Shown here piece after piece: positions 8,815 through 17,369 of a stretch of DNA of 21,984 nt (position 1 is the stretch's first letter; every line of letters begins with the position of its first letter). The DNA comes from an uncultured Prevotella sp. Lineage in GTDB: Bacteria; Bacteroidota; Bacteroidia; Bacteroidales; Bacteroidaceae. The stretch covers positions 1 to 21,984 of the forward strand of contig CAAHDP010000115.1 of the NCBI GenBank assembly GCA_900770515.1. Direction: 5' to 3'. Below the pieces are notes generated by a model. The model did not search any database, was not told the DNA's origin, and worked only from the letters and a program-made list of their open reading frames with translations. Made by a program: the position numbers and the translations under genes.

Positions 8815-10002
8815 TTATTTTATGATAGATGATTTGCGATACGACTGCCATACAGCAAGCTTGGCTGCCATACTGCTGGCAGATGGACCCATCTGGCGAG
8901 CCAGAGCTGGAGCCTGACGCTTCGCAGAAGATGCATCACCGCCCTTTGGTATATCCATGAGGAATGGCTGTACCATCCAACCCTGATCGAGCACGTAGTT
9001 AGACTTGGAAGGACTCTTCGCCTTGAACACCTGCAGAATCATAGCCAGGAAGTTACCCGACTGGTTTTTGATATTATAGGCTGTACCGCCAAAGAATCCG
9101 TAAGTGCCATACTGCTTACTATACTTGAATGTGGCAGAAATAACTCCAGACTCTGAGCCCATGTAGTAAGCGCCATCCTCGTCGAGGAAGGTATCGTAGA
9201 TAAAGTACTTACCCACCTTACCCAGGCACTGGCTGCTGCGGGTCTCCACGCTACCTGTTTTCTCATTCACAGTGATTGGGAATACCAGTCCCATTTCAGG
9301 AATAGAAAGCTCGGTGCGGCTCAATGTAGCATGCACGGTCTGCTGCTCCAGCTTGTCATCCTCGTTGAAATCGTAATAAGAATAAACATACTCGCCGGCA
9401 ATATCCTTGTCGAAGTCAAACTGCTTCACCACGAAAGAGTCGGTAACGGCTGCCACCTGATACTTGATATAGTCGGCACGGAGATGACCTGTAGTATTCT
9501 CGCTGAGCGATACCTTCAATTCCTTACTCACGGTATCAACCGAAGCCTTTGCCCACTCAGGAGCATAGATAACCTTCACATCAGCGTTGGAATTGTATGC
9601 CTTCACGAACTCCGTAGCCTCGTCGCTGCTGAAAACCATATCAGCCTTGTTCATCTCGAGCACCAGGCCATACTGAGAAACATTGATTACCACAGAGTCA
9701 GCCTCTGTCTTCTTGATAACCAGCTTGGCGTTGCGCGACTGGCGTGAGTCGTTGGCAAGAGCCGCCAGCTTCACGGTGCTGCCCTCAATGCTGGCGCTGA
9801 GCCATGAAGGCTCGTCGGTGTAAGCCTTGGCAGGAGTACAGTCCACGGTTACTTCACCCTCGCTGGCATTAGGTCCGAGCGAAGTCTGGGCAGAGAGCAC
9901 GTTGATGGTGCTCTCGGCCACAGCCTGATAATCGCTGTCACTGCTGCATGAGGCCATCAGCCCCATGGCAGCCATACCTATTATATATATAGATTTCTTC
10001 AT
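8815..10002 (-). CDS. BACON-domain outer-membrane lipoprotein
   Basis: 395-aa lipoprotein with lipobox LMASC; lipidated Cys at residue 19, followed by SSDSD. Two tandem BACON-like domains are visible: about 30-110, with the hallmark PSWLSA and closing VVINVSQYG, and about 112-193, with PEWAKASV and closing DSFVVKQF. BACON domains are Ig-like modules common in Bacteroidetes surface proteins, often placed beside a functional domain. Residues about 195-355 form a beta-rich domain that I do not recognise. The basic, Ala/Ser-rich tail (about 357-395) is low in hydrophobic core residues and may be disordered. Gaps of 9 bp upstream and 20 bp downstream place it in the operon. Probably a surface binding component acting with the SusC/SusD pair. 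Confidence 0.88.
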   Translation of the reverse strand: MKKSIYIIGMAAMGLMASCSSDSDYQAVAESTINVLSAQTSLGPNASEGEVTVDCTPAKAYTDEPSWLSASIEGSTVKLAALANDSRQSRNAKLVIKKTEADSVVINVSQYGLVLEMNKADMVFSSDEATEFVKAYNSNADVKVIYAPEWAKASVDTVSKELKVSLSENTTGHLRADYIKYQVAAVTDSFVVKQFDFDKDIAGEYVYSYYDFNEDDKLEQQTVHATLSRTELSIPEMGLVFPITVNEKTGSVETRSSQCLGKVGKYFIYDTFLDEDGAYYMGSESGVISATFKYSKQYGTYGFFGGTAYNIKNQSGNFLAMILQVFKAKSPSKSNYVLDQGWMVQPFLMDIPKGGDASSAKRQAPALARQMGPSASSMAAKLAVWQSYRKSSIIK

Positions 10003-10011
10003 CTTACTTGA

Positions 10012-11286
10012 TTATTTGTTTGGAGTCAAATTAGAAAGATAATACCATTCGATGACAAACACGTACTGGTTGTTCTCCTTGATAGGCTCTCCTTTTGCGG
10101 TACAAGCCAGGGCAACGAATGTATCAGAAGCATAGCCCTCAGAAGCCAAGGTTCCATCGTCCTCGAAGTCACCTTCCTGAGATACGCCGTGCCATACCAC
10201 GTTCATACCACCCTGTCCGAGCAACATTCCCTTATTCAGGTCGGCGTTCATCAGCCACAAGGCAGGATATCTGCCGCTAGGGTCATCAATCAGCTGAGAA
10301 GGCAGGTTGAGGGCACCCGTCTCCGGATTGTAGCTCAAGCCGATATTATAGGTATATCCGCCAGTGGTGAATGTACCCTTCAGCATGTTCTCCTGGTCTT
10401 CCACCTTCGAGATGGTCATATCGCAGGAGCCCTGCATGGCTGAAAGTGTCCAGTTGCCTACCCAGGTATCGATGCCAGGAGCATAGGAATTCAAGGTCAG
10501 ATTCTCGTTGTCCTTTGCTGTCAACACACCTGCCTTGCTTACCAGGAAGTCCTGTGCCTTATCCTCACCCAGAGCCACAGGCTCGTTAACGGCATGGATA
10601 CCGGTAGGAGTAACATAGAAAGGCTGCTCTACCATCTGTCCGTCGGCAGTGCGCGAAAGAATGCGGCGTGTGGCGGAGTTAATCTCCACCATTTTGCTGG
10701 CATCCGAAGAATTGCCCACGCTGTAGTTCACGCCCAGGCGCTTCTGCACGTCTGCGATGCTGTCCAGATAGGAAGTCCAGTCTACGCCGTCAGCCATACG
10801 GGTGAATACCATCTCGTTCTCCCACTTCTTACCTTTTACGAAGATGCTGTCGTCGGTAAGCTTGGTAATCACGAACTCCCAGTCGCCCTGCTCACCTTCT
10901 ATATTGCCGTATGTAGGCTCTCCCAGGAAGTGGAAGATGTCGTTATAGGTGTTGAAAGAGAGCACAGGTCCCATGCTGCGGTCAACTGTATAACTGGATG
11001 TGGCACGCTCTGTAGGCGCAGCAACGGCTGTATCGCCAGCCACGGTCACCTTGCCATTGGCAAACTTCATGAGGAAGGTGTAGCCGCCACCGGTCATCCC
11101 CTTGCCTGTGAAATAGTGAAGCTGCCATCCGTTCTCAGAAGATTCCAGAATCTTCTGGGTATTCTCAACGGTGCTCTCGATGCGGTTGGCAGCCGACTCG
11201 TCGAAGAATTCCTTGTCATCGTGCAGACACGACTGCAAGCTCATGCTGCCCAACAAGCAAACGATAGCTATAAATATATGTTTCAT
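10012..11286 (-). CDS. DUF4302-type lipoprotein
   Basis: 424 aa. Lipobox LQSC with Cys20; the next residues LHDDKEFFDES are acidic, consistent with export of the lipoprotein to the cell surface in Bacteroidetes. The N-terminal pattern (ESAANRIESTVENTQKILESSENGWQLHYFTGKG, with a GGYTFLMKFANGKVTV strand) is characteristic of the DUF4302 family, which is repeatedly found in SusC/SusD operons beside a zinc metallohydrolase lipoprotein. No catalytic residues are known for the family and I see none. Start chosen at the ATG giving the lipoprotein signal; 9 bp after the metallohydrolase stop. Likely an accessory ligand-binding protein of the importer. The family call is from pattern recognition without a profile search. 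Confidence 0.83.
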   Translation of the reverse strand: MKHIFIAIVCLLGSMSLQSCLHDDKEFFDESAANRIESTVENTQKILESSENGWQLHYFTGKGMTGGGYTFLMKFANGKVTVAGDTAVAAPTERATSSYTVDRSMGPVLSFNTYNDIFHFLGEPTYGNIEGEQGDWEFVITKLTDDSIFVKGKKWENEMVFTRMADGVDWTSYLDSIADVQKRLGVNYSVGNSSDASKMVEINSATRRILSRTADGQMVEQPFYVTPTGIHAVNEPVALGEDKAQDFLVSKAGVLTAKDNENLTLNSYAPGIDTWVGNWTLSAMQGSCDMTISKVEDQENMLKGTFTTGGYTYNIGLSYNPETGALNLPSQLIDDPSGRYPALWLMNADLNKGMLLGQGGMNVVWHGVSQEGDFEDDGTLASEGYASDTFVALACTAKGEPIKENNQYVFVIEWYYLSNLTPNK

Positions 11287-11295
11287 AAATCTATT

Positions 11296-12192
11296 CTATT
11301 TTAAATGTTCCAAATCCAAAGAACTCAACTCACTGCCTCTACGCAGGATGGCTGCACGCAACACATCGATATCCACATTCCATGAATCCTGCATGTAGTT
11401 TCTCACGATGTTAAGCTTCTGGTTCAATGCAGATACAGCCTCGTCGCCACCTACCTTCTGGGCATCGTCGAGGATAGCCTGCCACTGCTCAGGAGTATAA
11501 GTGATATAGGTAGACAGCATCTCGGCAAAGTCCTCCAGGCCCTCTGACATGGCGTATGGGGTAACAAAGCCCTTGCCGTGAGCCACAGAATCTGCTATCT
11601 GATACCAGTTACCACTCACGTAGCCCGACTCGGTAATCTTGTTATAAGATGTGTCGTAAGGCTTCTTCTGGTTCAGGATGTGGGTGAACTCGTGGTGCAT
11701 GGTGTGGAAGTAATACTGAGTCATCGATGCATAGCTCTCAAGCATGGCATCGGTCAGGTTGTTCACCATGTAGAGTGTTACCTTCAAGCCGCCCTCGGCA
11801 GTACCCAATACCATGGTTCCGTTGCTGTTGTAAGCCGGACTACCGATCAGGTGGATTACTCTTGGAACATTGTGCTTCACGAAATCAGGACCCAGCACCT
11901 CGGCGTATGAATCGAGCCAGAGATACTTGATGATGATAGCCAGCTTGGCAGACTTTGCCGAGTCGGCTGGAGTCAGGGTATAAGTATAGTCAGACTCGAT
12001 GTCCTCCATCTTATACTTGAAATCGATGTTGTAAGGACTGGTGTAGTTCTTCTGCAACCACAAGTCCAGGCTGTCTCTCTGTGGAGAGGTGACAGGGAAG
12101 ATGGTTGGATCGTCCGGGGCATTGTCTGAGCAAGACACGAAGCCCAGGCCCATCACCAATGCCAACATCAACATATATATATTATGTTTCAT
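11296..12192 (-). CDS. Substrate import-associated zinc metallohydrolase lipoprotein
   Basis: 298-aa lipoprotein, lipobox FVSC with Cys21. It carries a gluzincin-like zinc site HEFTH (H167, E168, H171) preceded by MHH, and a downstream EGLEDFAEMLSTYI segment whose E220 or E224 is a good candidate third ligand, the spacing (about 50 residues) being usual for HExxH + E enzymes. This matches the family of Bacteroidetes lipoproteins with HExxH encoded beside TonB-linked receptors. The natural substrate is not established; peptidase activity on peptides delivered to SusC/SusD is the simple reading. It lies 23 bp after the SusD stop and 9 bp before the DUF4302 gene, the conserved order for this type of operon. 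Confidence 0.88.
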   Translation of the reverse strand: MKHNIYMLMLALVMGLGFVSCSDNAPDDPTIFPVTSPQRDSLDLWLQKNYTSPYNIDFKYKMEDIESDYTYTLTPADSAKSAKLAIIIKYLWLDSYAEVLGPDFVKHNVPRVIHLIGSPAYNSNGTMVLGTAEGGLKVTLYMVNNLTDAMLESYASMTQYYFHTMHHEFTHILNQKKPYDTSYNKITESGYVSGNWYQIADSVAHGKGFVTPYAMSEGLEDFAEMLSTYITYTPEQWQAILDDAQKVGGDEAVSALNQKLNIVRNYMQDSWNVDIDVLRAAILRRGSELSSLDLEHLK

Positions 12193-12215
12193 TTCTTACT
12201 ATTACTTTATGTTTT

Positions 12216-13793
12216 TTACTTATTGCGAGGGTTTGGTGTAACACCCGCAGTGATTACATCCTGTGGCAACTGGATGGCGAGACGTGGGTCGCGTGCCTCC
12301 ATGGTGTCGGTGATGTCTGTAATCTTGTAGTTGCTCTTCACGTCACGACGATAGATGGTGATGCCGTAGCGCTTCACATCCTGCATGCGCAAGCCCTCGT
12401 GAACAGTCATGATTCGGCGCAGGTGAAGGATGCACTGCAGCATAGGCTCCTCTGTATCCTTGTCGATGGCGAAGGCGGTGTGGAATGCCTTGCGTGGAGT
12501 TGGCTTCTCAGGAGTGTAATAAGCGGTAACTGCATCGCTGTAGAACTTCTTCACGTCATCCAGGGTAAGCTGCACGCCTGTCTTTGAGAAGGCAGCCAAC
12601 TCGGTGTTCAAATCGTTCAGAGCCTCTGCATAATGACCGAGCAATGCCTGTGCCTCAGCTCTTACGAGCAGGGTCTCATCGGCTGTAAACTCTGCATATA
12701 CTGCGTGAGGAGTACCGATACCTGCCTGGATATCAGCATACTCGAAATCGTAAGGTATCTTACGTACGATATACTTTGAAAGAGATGCATTAGAGAACAC
12801 GGTGTAGTTGAACACCTTGTCGCTGATGCCCCAAGGACCCTCTGACTGAACGGTTTCCTTGGTTGCTACGATGGCACTGTGTGCATACTTGTCACCATAC
12901 TGGAACGGACCTCCGATGGCTCCCCATTCAGAAGCAACCACCTGCAGCAGCAGGTTTGCCTTCACAGATGAGCCGATGTAGGCATTAGGCTGAATCTGCT
13001 TGTTGGCAGAAAGAGCACCCCAGGTGTTCCAGTCTCTCAGCATACCCTTGGCATTGCTGCCCAATCCCTTGTTGGCATACTCCACAGCCTTGTCATACTT
13101 CTGGTAATAGAGGTAGAAACGGGCTGCGAAAGCGGCAGCTGATGTAGATGTGAAGTGGAACTTTGGCTTGTCGTAGGTAGAACCTACCAGCTTCAAGCCT
13201 TCCTGCAAATCCTTGTCAATCTTGGCATAGAGTTCGGCAAGGGTACCACGGTCGTACTTCACGTGTACATTGGTCTCAACCACCTCTGGGTAAGGAAGAC
13301 CCAGGTCTGTGGCTGCAGTGGTCTCGTCGTAAGCCATGCAGAATACGTTAGCCAACTGGAACATGGCATAGGCACGGCACAGGAGAGCCTCACCCTTCTG
13401 AGCAGAATAAGAGCTCTGGTCTGCCTGACTGTTGATGTGTTCCAAAGCGATATTGGCTGTGGTGATGGCATCATAGTAGGTTGACCAGTAAGTAGAAGGA
13501 GCCTCATAATCACTGGTTTCTGTAATGTCGTCCCATTCGTATGCCTGCTGCTGGAAACGACTGGCAGCATCCCAACCGGTATTCAGGTTACAATCGGTAT
13601 TGTCAGAATACATCTCCAGCAGATAGGCTGGATGCACCTGTGGGTAGGCATTAACCAAGAGCTTCGACACATCGGTAGGGCTCTGCAGGTCCAGACGGCT
13701 ATCTGGCTGCTTGTCCAGATAATCGTTGCAGGAAGTCATGCCAGCCGACAGTGCCAACGCTACAATGGCAATATATAATTTCTTTATTTTCAT
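12216..13793 (-). CDS. RagB/SusD-family nutrient-binding outer-membrane lipoprotein
   Basis: 525 aa. Lipobox MTSC with Cys22 followed by NDYLDKQP, the classical SusD start. The N-terminal part is helical with TPR-like repeats (for example YWSTYYDAITTANIALEHI near 104-122, AQKGEALLCRAYAMFQLANVFC near 130-151, AAAFAARFYLYYQKYDKAVEYANKGL near 220-245). The C-terminal part ends with MEARDPRLAIQLPQDV, typical of SusD. It caps the SusC barrel from outside and delivers the ligand. It is 18 bp downstream of the SusC stop. SusD homologues bind glycans or, as in RagB, peptides; the operon content favours peptides here, an inference. Confidence 0.95.
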   Translation of the reverse strand: MKIKKLYIAIVALALSAGMTSCNDYLDKQPDSRLDLQSPTDVSKLLVNAYPQVHPAYLLEMYSDNTDCNLNTGWDAASRFQQQAYEWDDITETSDYEAPSTYWSTYYDAITTANIALEHINSQADQSSYSAQKGEALLCRAYAMFQLANVFCMAYDETTAATDLGLPYPEVVETNVHVKYDRGTLAELYAKIDKDLQEGLKLVGSTYDKPKFHFTSTSAAAFAARFYLYYQKYDKAVEYANKGLGSNAKGMLRDWNTWGALSANKQIQPNAYIGSSVKANLLLQVVASEWGAIGGPFQYGDKYAHSAIVATKETVQSEGPWGISDKVFNYTVFSNASLSKYIVRKIPYDFEYADIQAGIGTPHAVYAEFTADETLLVRAEAQALLGHYAEALNDLNTELAAFSKTGVQLTLDDVKKFYSDAVTAYYTPEKPTPRKAFHTAFAIDKDTEEPMLQCILHLRRIMTVHEGLRMQDVKRYGITIYRRDVKSNYKITDITDTMEARDPRLAIQLPQDVITAGVTPNPRNK

Positions 13794-13811
13794 TTTTATT
13801 TTCTACAATAA

Positions 13812-16800
13812 TTAAAGTCCAAGTTTCAATGTAAGAGTAAACTGCTTTGGCATTGGCGAAGCCACACCACCCGCATTCATGAACTCAGGATCCTGACCGT
13901 TCAGCTTCTTGTCTGCATAGAGCAGCATGAGGTTGGTAGCCTGAAGCTTCAATGAGATGTTGTTCACTGGTGAGTTCTCCAACCAGCGGTGTGGGAAGTC
14001 GTATGCCAGTGAAATCTCCTTCAGGCGGATGAAGTCACCCTTGGCTGTGCGAACAGAAGTATAGTTGTAAGCATTGTAGGCAGTGCTCAGCAATGTACGG
14101 TTCTGCTCATACTCATAACGGCTCACTACACCAGGCACATTGGTAACATTCTCATCACCAGGCTGCATCCAGCGGTTCTTGAAATCGTGGTTCATTGATG
14201 TCAAGTCGTTATACTTGGCTTTGAAAACCGGGTCAAGACGCACCACGTTGCCGAAGGCGTATGTAAGGAACAGGTTCAGATGGAAACCCTTATAGTTAAA
14301 GGTGTTACCCAGGGAACCATTGTAGATAGGGTCTGTAGAACCTTCGTAAATCAGATAGTCTGTATTGTCACGCTCCTGGAAGTTGAGGTCACCCACGGTA
14401 GCCTGGCCCTTCTCGTTGATGCATACAGGATTGCCCTTCTCGTTGATGCCCACGAATGGGATTGAGAACAAGGCACGGGCTGGATAACCCTGCTTCGCAA
14501 AACCGTTACCCTGTACCAGGTCGATGACGCGACCCTGATTGTAGAGGTCGGTAATCTCTGTGCGGTTGTGAGAGTAAATCAGACTGGTCTGCCAGCTGAA
14601 ATCATTGGTCTTCACGTTGGTAGAAGAGATGCTCAACTCCTCACCCCATGACTTCATGGAACCCACATTGGCATAGGCTGTGCCATAGAGCTGGGTAACG
14701 GTAGGAGCAATCTCATCGAAGTTGCGACGCTGATATACATCGAATGTAACGTTCAGACGGTTGTTGAAGAAACCTGCATCCACACCGAAGTTGAACTCAT
14801 GCTTCTTCTCGTAGGTAAGCTCGTCGTTACCGAGTGCTGCTACCACGAATCCCAACTCCTTGTCGGTAGTAGTAGGACGGTAAGGAGTATTCATAGAGAG
14901 CTTGGTGAGCGCATTGCAGTAAGATGCATCAGGAGGAGTACCTGTCAAACTGTAAGACACACGGAAGGTGAGGCTTGACAATGGCTTGAGCTTAGGGAAG
15001 AAGCTCTCCTCGTGTACGTTCCATGCACCGGATACGTTCCATGTAGGCATCCAGCGTGCCTTGGTAGTACGACCCATCTGGTTAGAACCCTCATAGCGGA
15101 ATGTTCCGTTCACTACATACTTTCCGTTGAACGAATAAGTGGCATTGGCATAGAATGCGGCACTGCGTGAATCGGTGTTGCGCAAGCTGTAATAGTTTGA
15201 GTTCTCCTGATCCAGCTTCTTGAAGTAGAGATACTCAAAGTAAGCTGTCTCGCCACGGTAGTTCATACCCCAGCCGTTAAACCAGCTGCGGTTACGGCTG
15301 ATGGCGGTAGTCTCAAGACCACCGAAGAGGTTGACGATATGCTTCTGCGCAAAAGTATGGTTGTAGTTGGCTGTGGCACGGAAGTCATAGTCCAACATAC
15401 GGTTCTCTGTGCGCTGATAGATACCACCCTGCTTCAATACGGATACTGGCAGGGCATAGAGGTCGTCCTTGTCAGTGAAGAGCAGCTTGTTGGCATCACG
15501 AATCAGCGAGTTGTCCATGGCGCGGTAAGCCAACGCCTGGTTTGAATCCTCCAGGATGTTGTGCTCCTGCGAAGAAGTGCTGTACTTGATGGCACCCAGT
15601 GTAGAGAGTTCCAGATCCTTGAAAGGCTTCCACTTCAACTCCAGCTGGAACTTGGCATCAGCCACGTTCAGGTCGATGTAGTTGCTCTCCAGCTCATGCA
15701 GGATGTTGAATGCTGCATAGTTGGCATGATAATATGTATAAGGATCCAGCGCACGTGATGTGTTCAGGGCGTAAGAATATGGGTTGATATCGAAGTCACG
15801 CTTCACCTGACCTGATACCACGTCCACATCCTGTCCCAGAGTACCTGGAGCTCTCTGCTTACGGTAAGAACCGCCACCAATCAAGTTGACAGAGAGATTA
15901 TCCAGAATATGATGGGTCATATTCATGCTCACGGTATAACGGTTCACCTTGCTATCCTTGTACCATCCTGGGTCAACCATAGCAGAAAGTGAAGCGTAGT
16001 AGTTACTCTTCTCGGTACCGCCGCTCAAGCTAACAGAGTGGTTCTGCATGATGGCAGAAGAGAAAAGCTGCTTAAACCAGTTGGTATTGCGATACTCCGC
16101 CTGCTGCAGGTAGGCATTCTGAGCCTCCTGGGTGTTGGCGAGACCAAACATACCCGTGGTACTATTATAGGTATTGATCAGCTCATACATCTTTCCATAT
16201 ACACCATAGTCGCTGCCATTGAGGATATCAGAAAGATTGAGCCATCCCTTATCCTTCAGCTCCTTGTAGATGGCCATCTGGTCCTGAGAGTTGAGAATAT
16301 CGAAATTGCCGTAAGATGGAATCAGACGGGTAGTAAACTCACCGGTGTAGTTCAGGTGAGCCTGTCCCTGCTTACCCTTCTTGGTAGTAACGACGATGAC
16401 ACCTGCCATCGCGCGCGCACCATATATAGATGTAGCGGAACCATCCTTCAGGATCTGGAAACTTTCGATATCATCAGAGTTCAATCCTGCGATGGCAGAA
16501 GAAATCAGGGTCTCCGGGTCACCGGAAGCCAGGTCGTCGGCACTCACGTCGGAAACGTCCTCCATGATAACGCCATCCACAACCCAGAGAGGCTTGGAAG
16601 AACCGTAGATAGATGTTGCACCACGCACACGGATCTTCGGAGCAGAACCAAAGGTACCACTCACGTTCTGCACGGATACACCGGCAGCACGACCCTCAAG
16701 AGAGCGGCTGATGTCGGCAACACCATTCAATTTTGCTTCCTCTGCGTTTACGCGGTCGGTAGCACCGGTAAACAAACGTCGGTCAGTTTTCTGCAAACCA

Positions 16801-17117
16801 GTCACAACCACTTCCTGCAACTGCGCTTCAGGACGAAGCACTACCTTCATGTTGGCAGTAGCAGCCAATGTCTGACTTTTCATTCCCACGTAGCTAAACA
16901 CGAGTTTAGTTCCGTTAGGAACATTCAGCTTAAATTTACCGTCAATATCCGTGACTGTACCCTTACTGGCAGCTCCTCCTGAAATCAGGACAGAGGCACC
17001 GATAACCGGTTCATTGTCATCCGCAGATATTACGGTTCCAGATACGTCAATCTGGGCAAACGCAGCTCCGATGCTCATCAAGAGACAAACAAAGAAGAGC
17101 GAGAGTCTTTTTTCCAT
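13812..17117 (-). CDS. SusC/RagA-family TonB-linked outer-membrane transporter
   Basis: 1101 aa from the chosen ATG at 17117, which gives a clean signal peptide (MEKRLSLFFVCLLMSIGAAFAQ). A 31-codon upstream extension to 17210 is open but would cover the -7 box and spoil the signal peptide. Domains: carboxypeptidase-regulatory-like domain about 24-105 (DVSGTVISADDNEPVIGASVLI, VFSYVGMKSQT), TonB-box-like EVVVTG near 105, plug domain about 115-235 (LEGRAAGVSVQNVSG, RVRGATSIYGSSKPLWVVDGVI, DGSATSIYGARAMAGVIVVTTKKG), then the 22-strand barrel to the C-terminus ending FTLTLKLGL. The terminal residue is Leu rather than the commoner Phe. It imports ligand captured by the SusD protein using TonB-ExbBD energy. 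First gene of the eight-gene operon. Confidence 0.96.
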   Translation of the reverse strand: MEKRLSLFFVCLLMSIGAAFAQIDVSGTVISADDNEPVIGASVLISGGAASKGTVTDIDGKFKLNVPNGTKLVFSYVGMKSQTLAATANMKVVLRPEAQLQEVVVTGLQKTDRRLFTGATDRVNAEEAKLNGVADISRSLEGRAAGVSVQNVSGTFGSAPKIRVRGATSIYGSSKPLWVVDGVIMEDVSDVSADDLASGDPETLISSAIAGLNSDDIESFQILKDGSATSIYGARAMAGVIVVTTKKGKQGQAHLNYTGEFTTRLIPSYGNFDILNSQDQMAIYKELKDKGWLNLSDILNGSDYGVYGKMYELINTYNSTTGMFGLANTQEAQNAYLQQAEYRNTNWFKQLFSSAIMQNHSVSLSGGTEKSNYYASLSAMVDPGWYKDSKVNRYTVSMNMTHHILDNLSVNLIGGGSYRKQRAPGTLGQDVDVVSGQVKRDFDINPYSYALNTSRALDPYTYYHANYAAFNILHELESNYIDLNVADAKFQLELKWKPFKDLELSTLGAIKYSTSSQEHNILEDSNQALAYRAMDNSLIRDANKLLFTDKDDLYALPVSVLKQGGIYQRTENRMLDYDFRATANYNHTFAQKHIVNLFGGLETTAISRNRSWFNGWGMNYRGETAYFEYLYFKKLDQENSNYYSLRNTDSRSAAFYANATYSFNGKYVVNGTFRYEGSNQMGRTTKARWMPTWNVSGAWNVHEESFFPKLKPLSSLTFRVSYSLTGTPPDASYCNALTKLSMNTPYRPTTTDKELGFVVAALGNDELTYEKKHEFNFGVDAGFFNNRLNVTFDVYQRRNFDEIAPTVTQLYGTAYANVGSMKSWGEELSISSTNVKTNDFSWQTSLIYSHNRTEITDLYNQGRVIDLVQGNGFAKQGYPARALFSIPFVGINEKGNPVCINEKGQATVGDLNFQERDNTDYLIYEGSTDPIYNGSLGNTFNYKGFHLNLFLTYAFGNVVRLDPVFKAKYNDLTSMNHDFKNRWMQPGDENVTNVPGVVSRYEYEQNRTLLSTAYNAYNYTSVRTAKGDFIRLKEISLAYDFPHRWLENSPVNNISLKLQATNLMLLYADKKLNGQDPEFMNAGGVASPMPKQFTLTLKLGL

Positions 17118-17168
17118 AATTTCTCGTCTTAATTTTAAAATTATTATGTAATAATGTGATATCGGCTG

Positions 17169-17176
17169 CAAAATTA
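17169..17176 (-). promoter_or_regulatory. Promoter -7 box of the SusC operon
   Basis: Minus strand reads TAATTTTG, matching TAnnTTTG, 52 bp upstream of the SusC ATG. No TTTG is present 19 bp further upstream, so the promoter may need an activator. The leader between box and ATG contains a small hairpin (17140-17155, ATTATT/AATAAT). Confidence 0.6.
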
Positions 17177-17180
17177 CAAC

Positions 17181-17245
17181 AAAAATATGAAATATTATCT
17201 TTTTTTGCATAAAATCTGCAAAAATATGCGTTATTTCATATTTTT
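17181..17245. repeat. 14-bp perfect inverted repeat upstream of the SusC promoter
   Basis: AAAAATATGAAATA at 17181-17194 is repeated as its exact reverse complement at 17232-17245, with 37 bp between. The inner arm lies directly upstream of the -7 box, where a -33 element would be, so a bound regulator could block or recruit RNA polymerase. The sequence is A/T-rich, so chance is not negligible. Confidence 0.5.
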
Positions 17246-17313
17246 AGTAAGAAAAAAAGGAAAAATGATAAAAAACAGATAGTATAAGGCCATGATAAGG
17301 CTACAAAGTAAAA

Positions 17314-17347
17314 GCGAGTGCAGTGTCACTTTTTACACTGCACTCGC
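17314..17347 (-). terminator. Terminator of the unknown lipoprotein gene
   Basis: GCGAGTGCAGTGT (17314-17326) pairs perfectly with 17335-17347, a 13-bp stem with an 8-nt loop, followed on the minus strand by TTTTACTTTG. It lies 22 bp beyond the lipoprotein stop and separates this gene from the SusC promoter. The T-run is short, but the stem is strong. Confidence 0.8.
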
Positions 17348-17369
17348 CTGAAATCCCATTTAAGTATAA

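Noticed and set aside
16038..16982. 314-codon open frame on the plus strand
   Set aside because: It is antisense to the plug and early barrel of the SusC gene, where the minus-strand protein is a clear family match; no promoter or domain supports it.
992..17176. Classical polysaccharide utilization locus
   Set aside because: SusC and SusD are present, but no glycoside hydrolase, lyase, esterase or sulfatase is encoded in the operon; the enzymes seen are metallopeptidase-like.
17118..17210. N-terminal extension of the SusC protein to an ATG at 17210
   Set aside because: It would add 31 residues before a perfect signal peptide and would cover the likely -7 box and one arm of the upstream inverted repeat.
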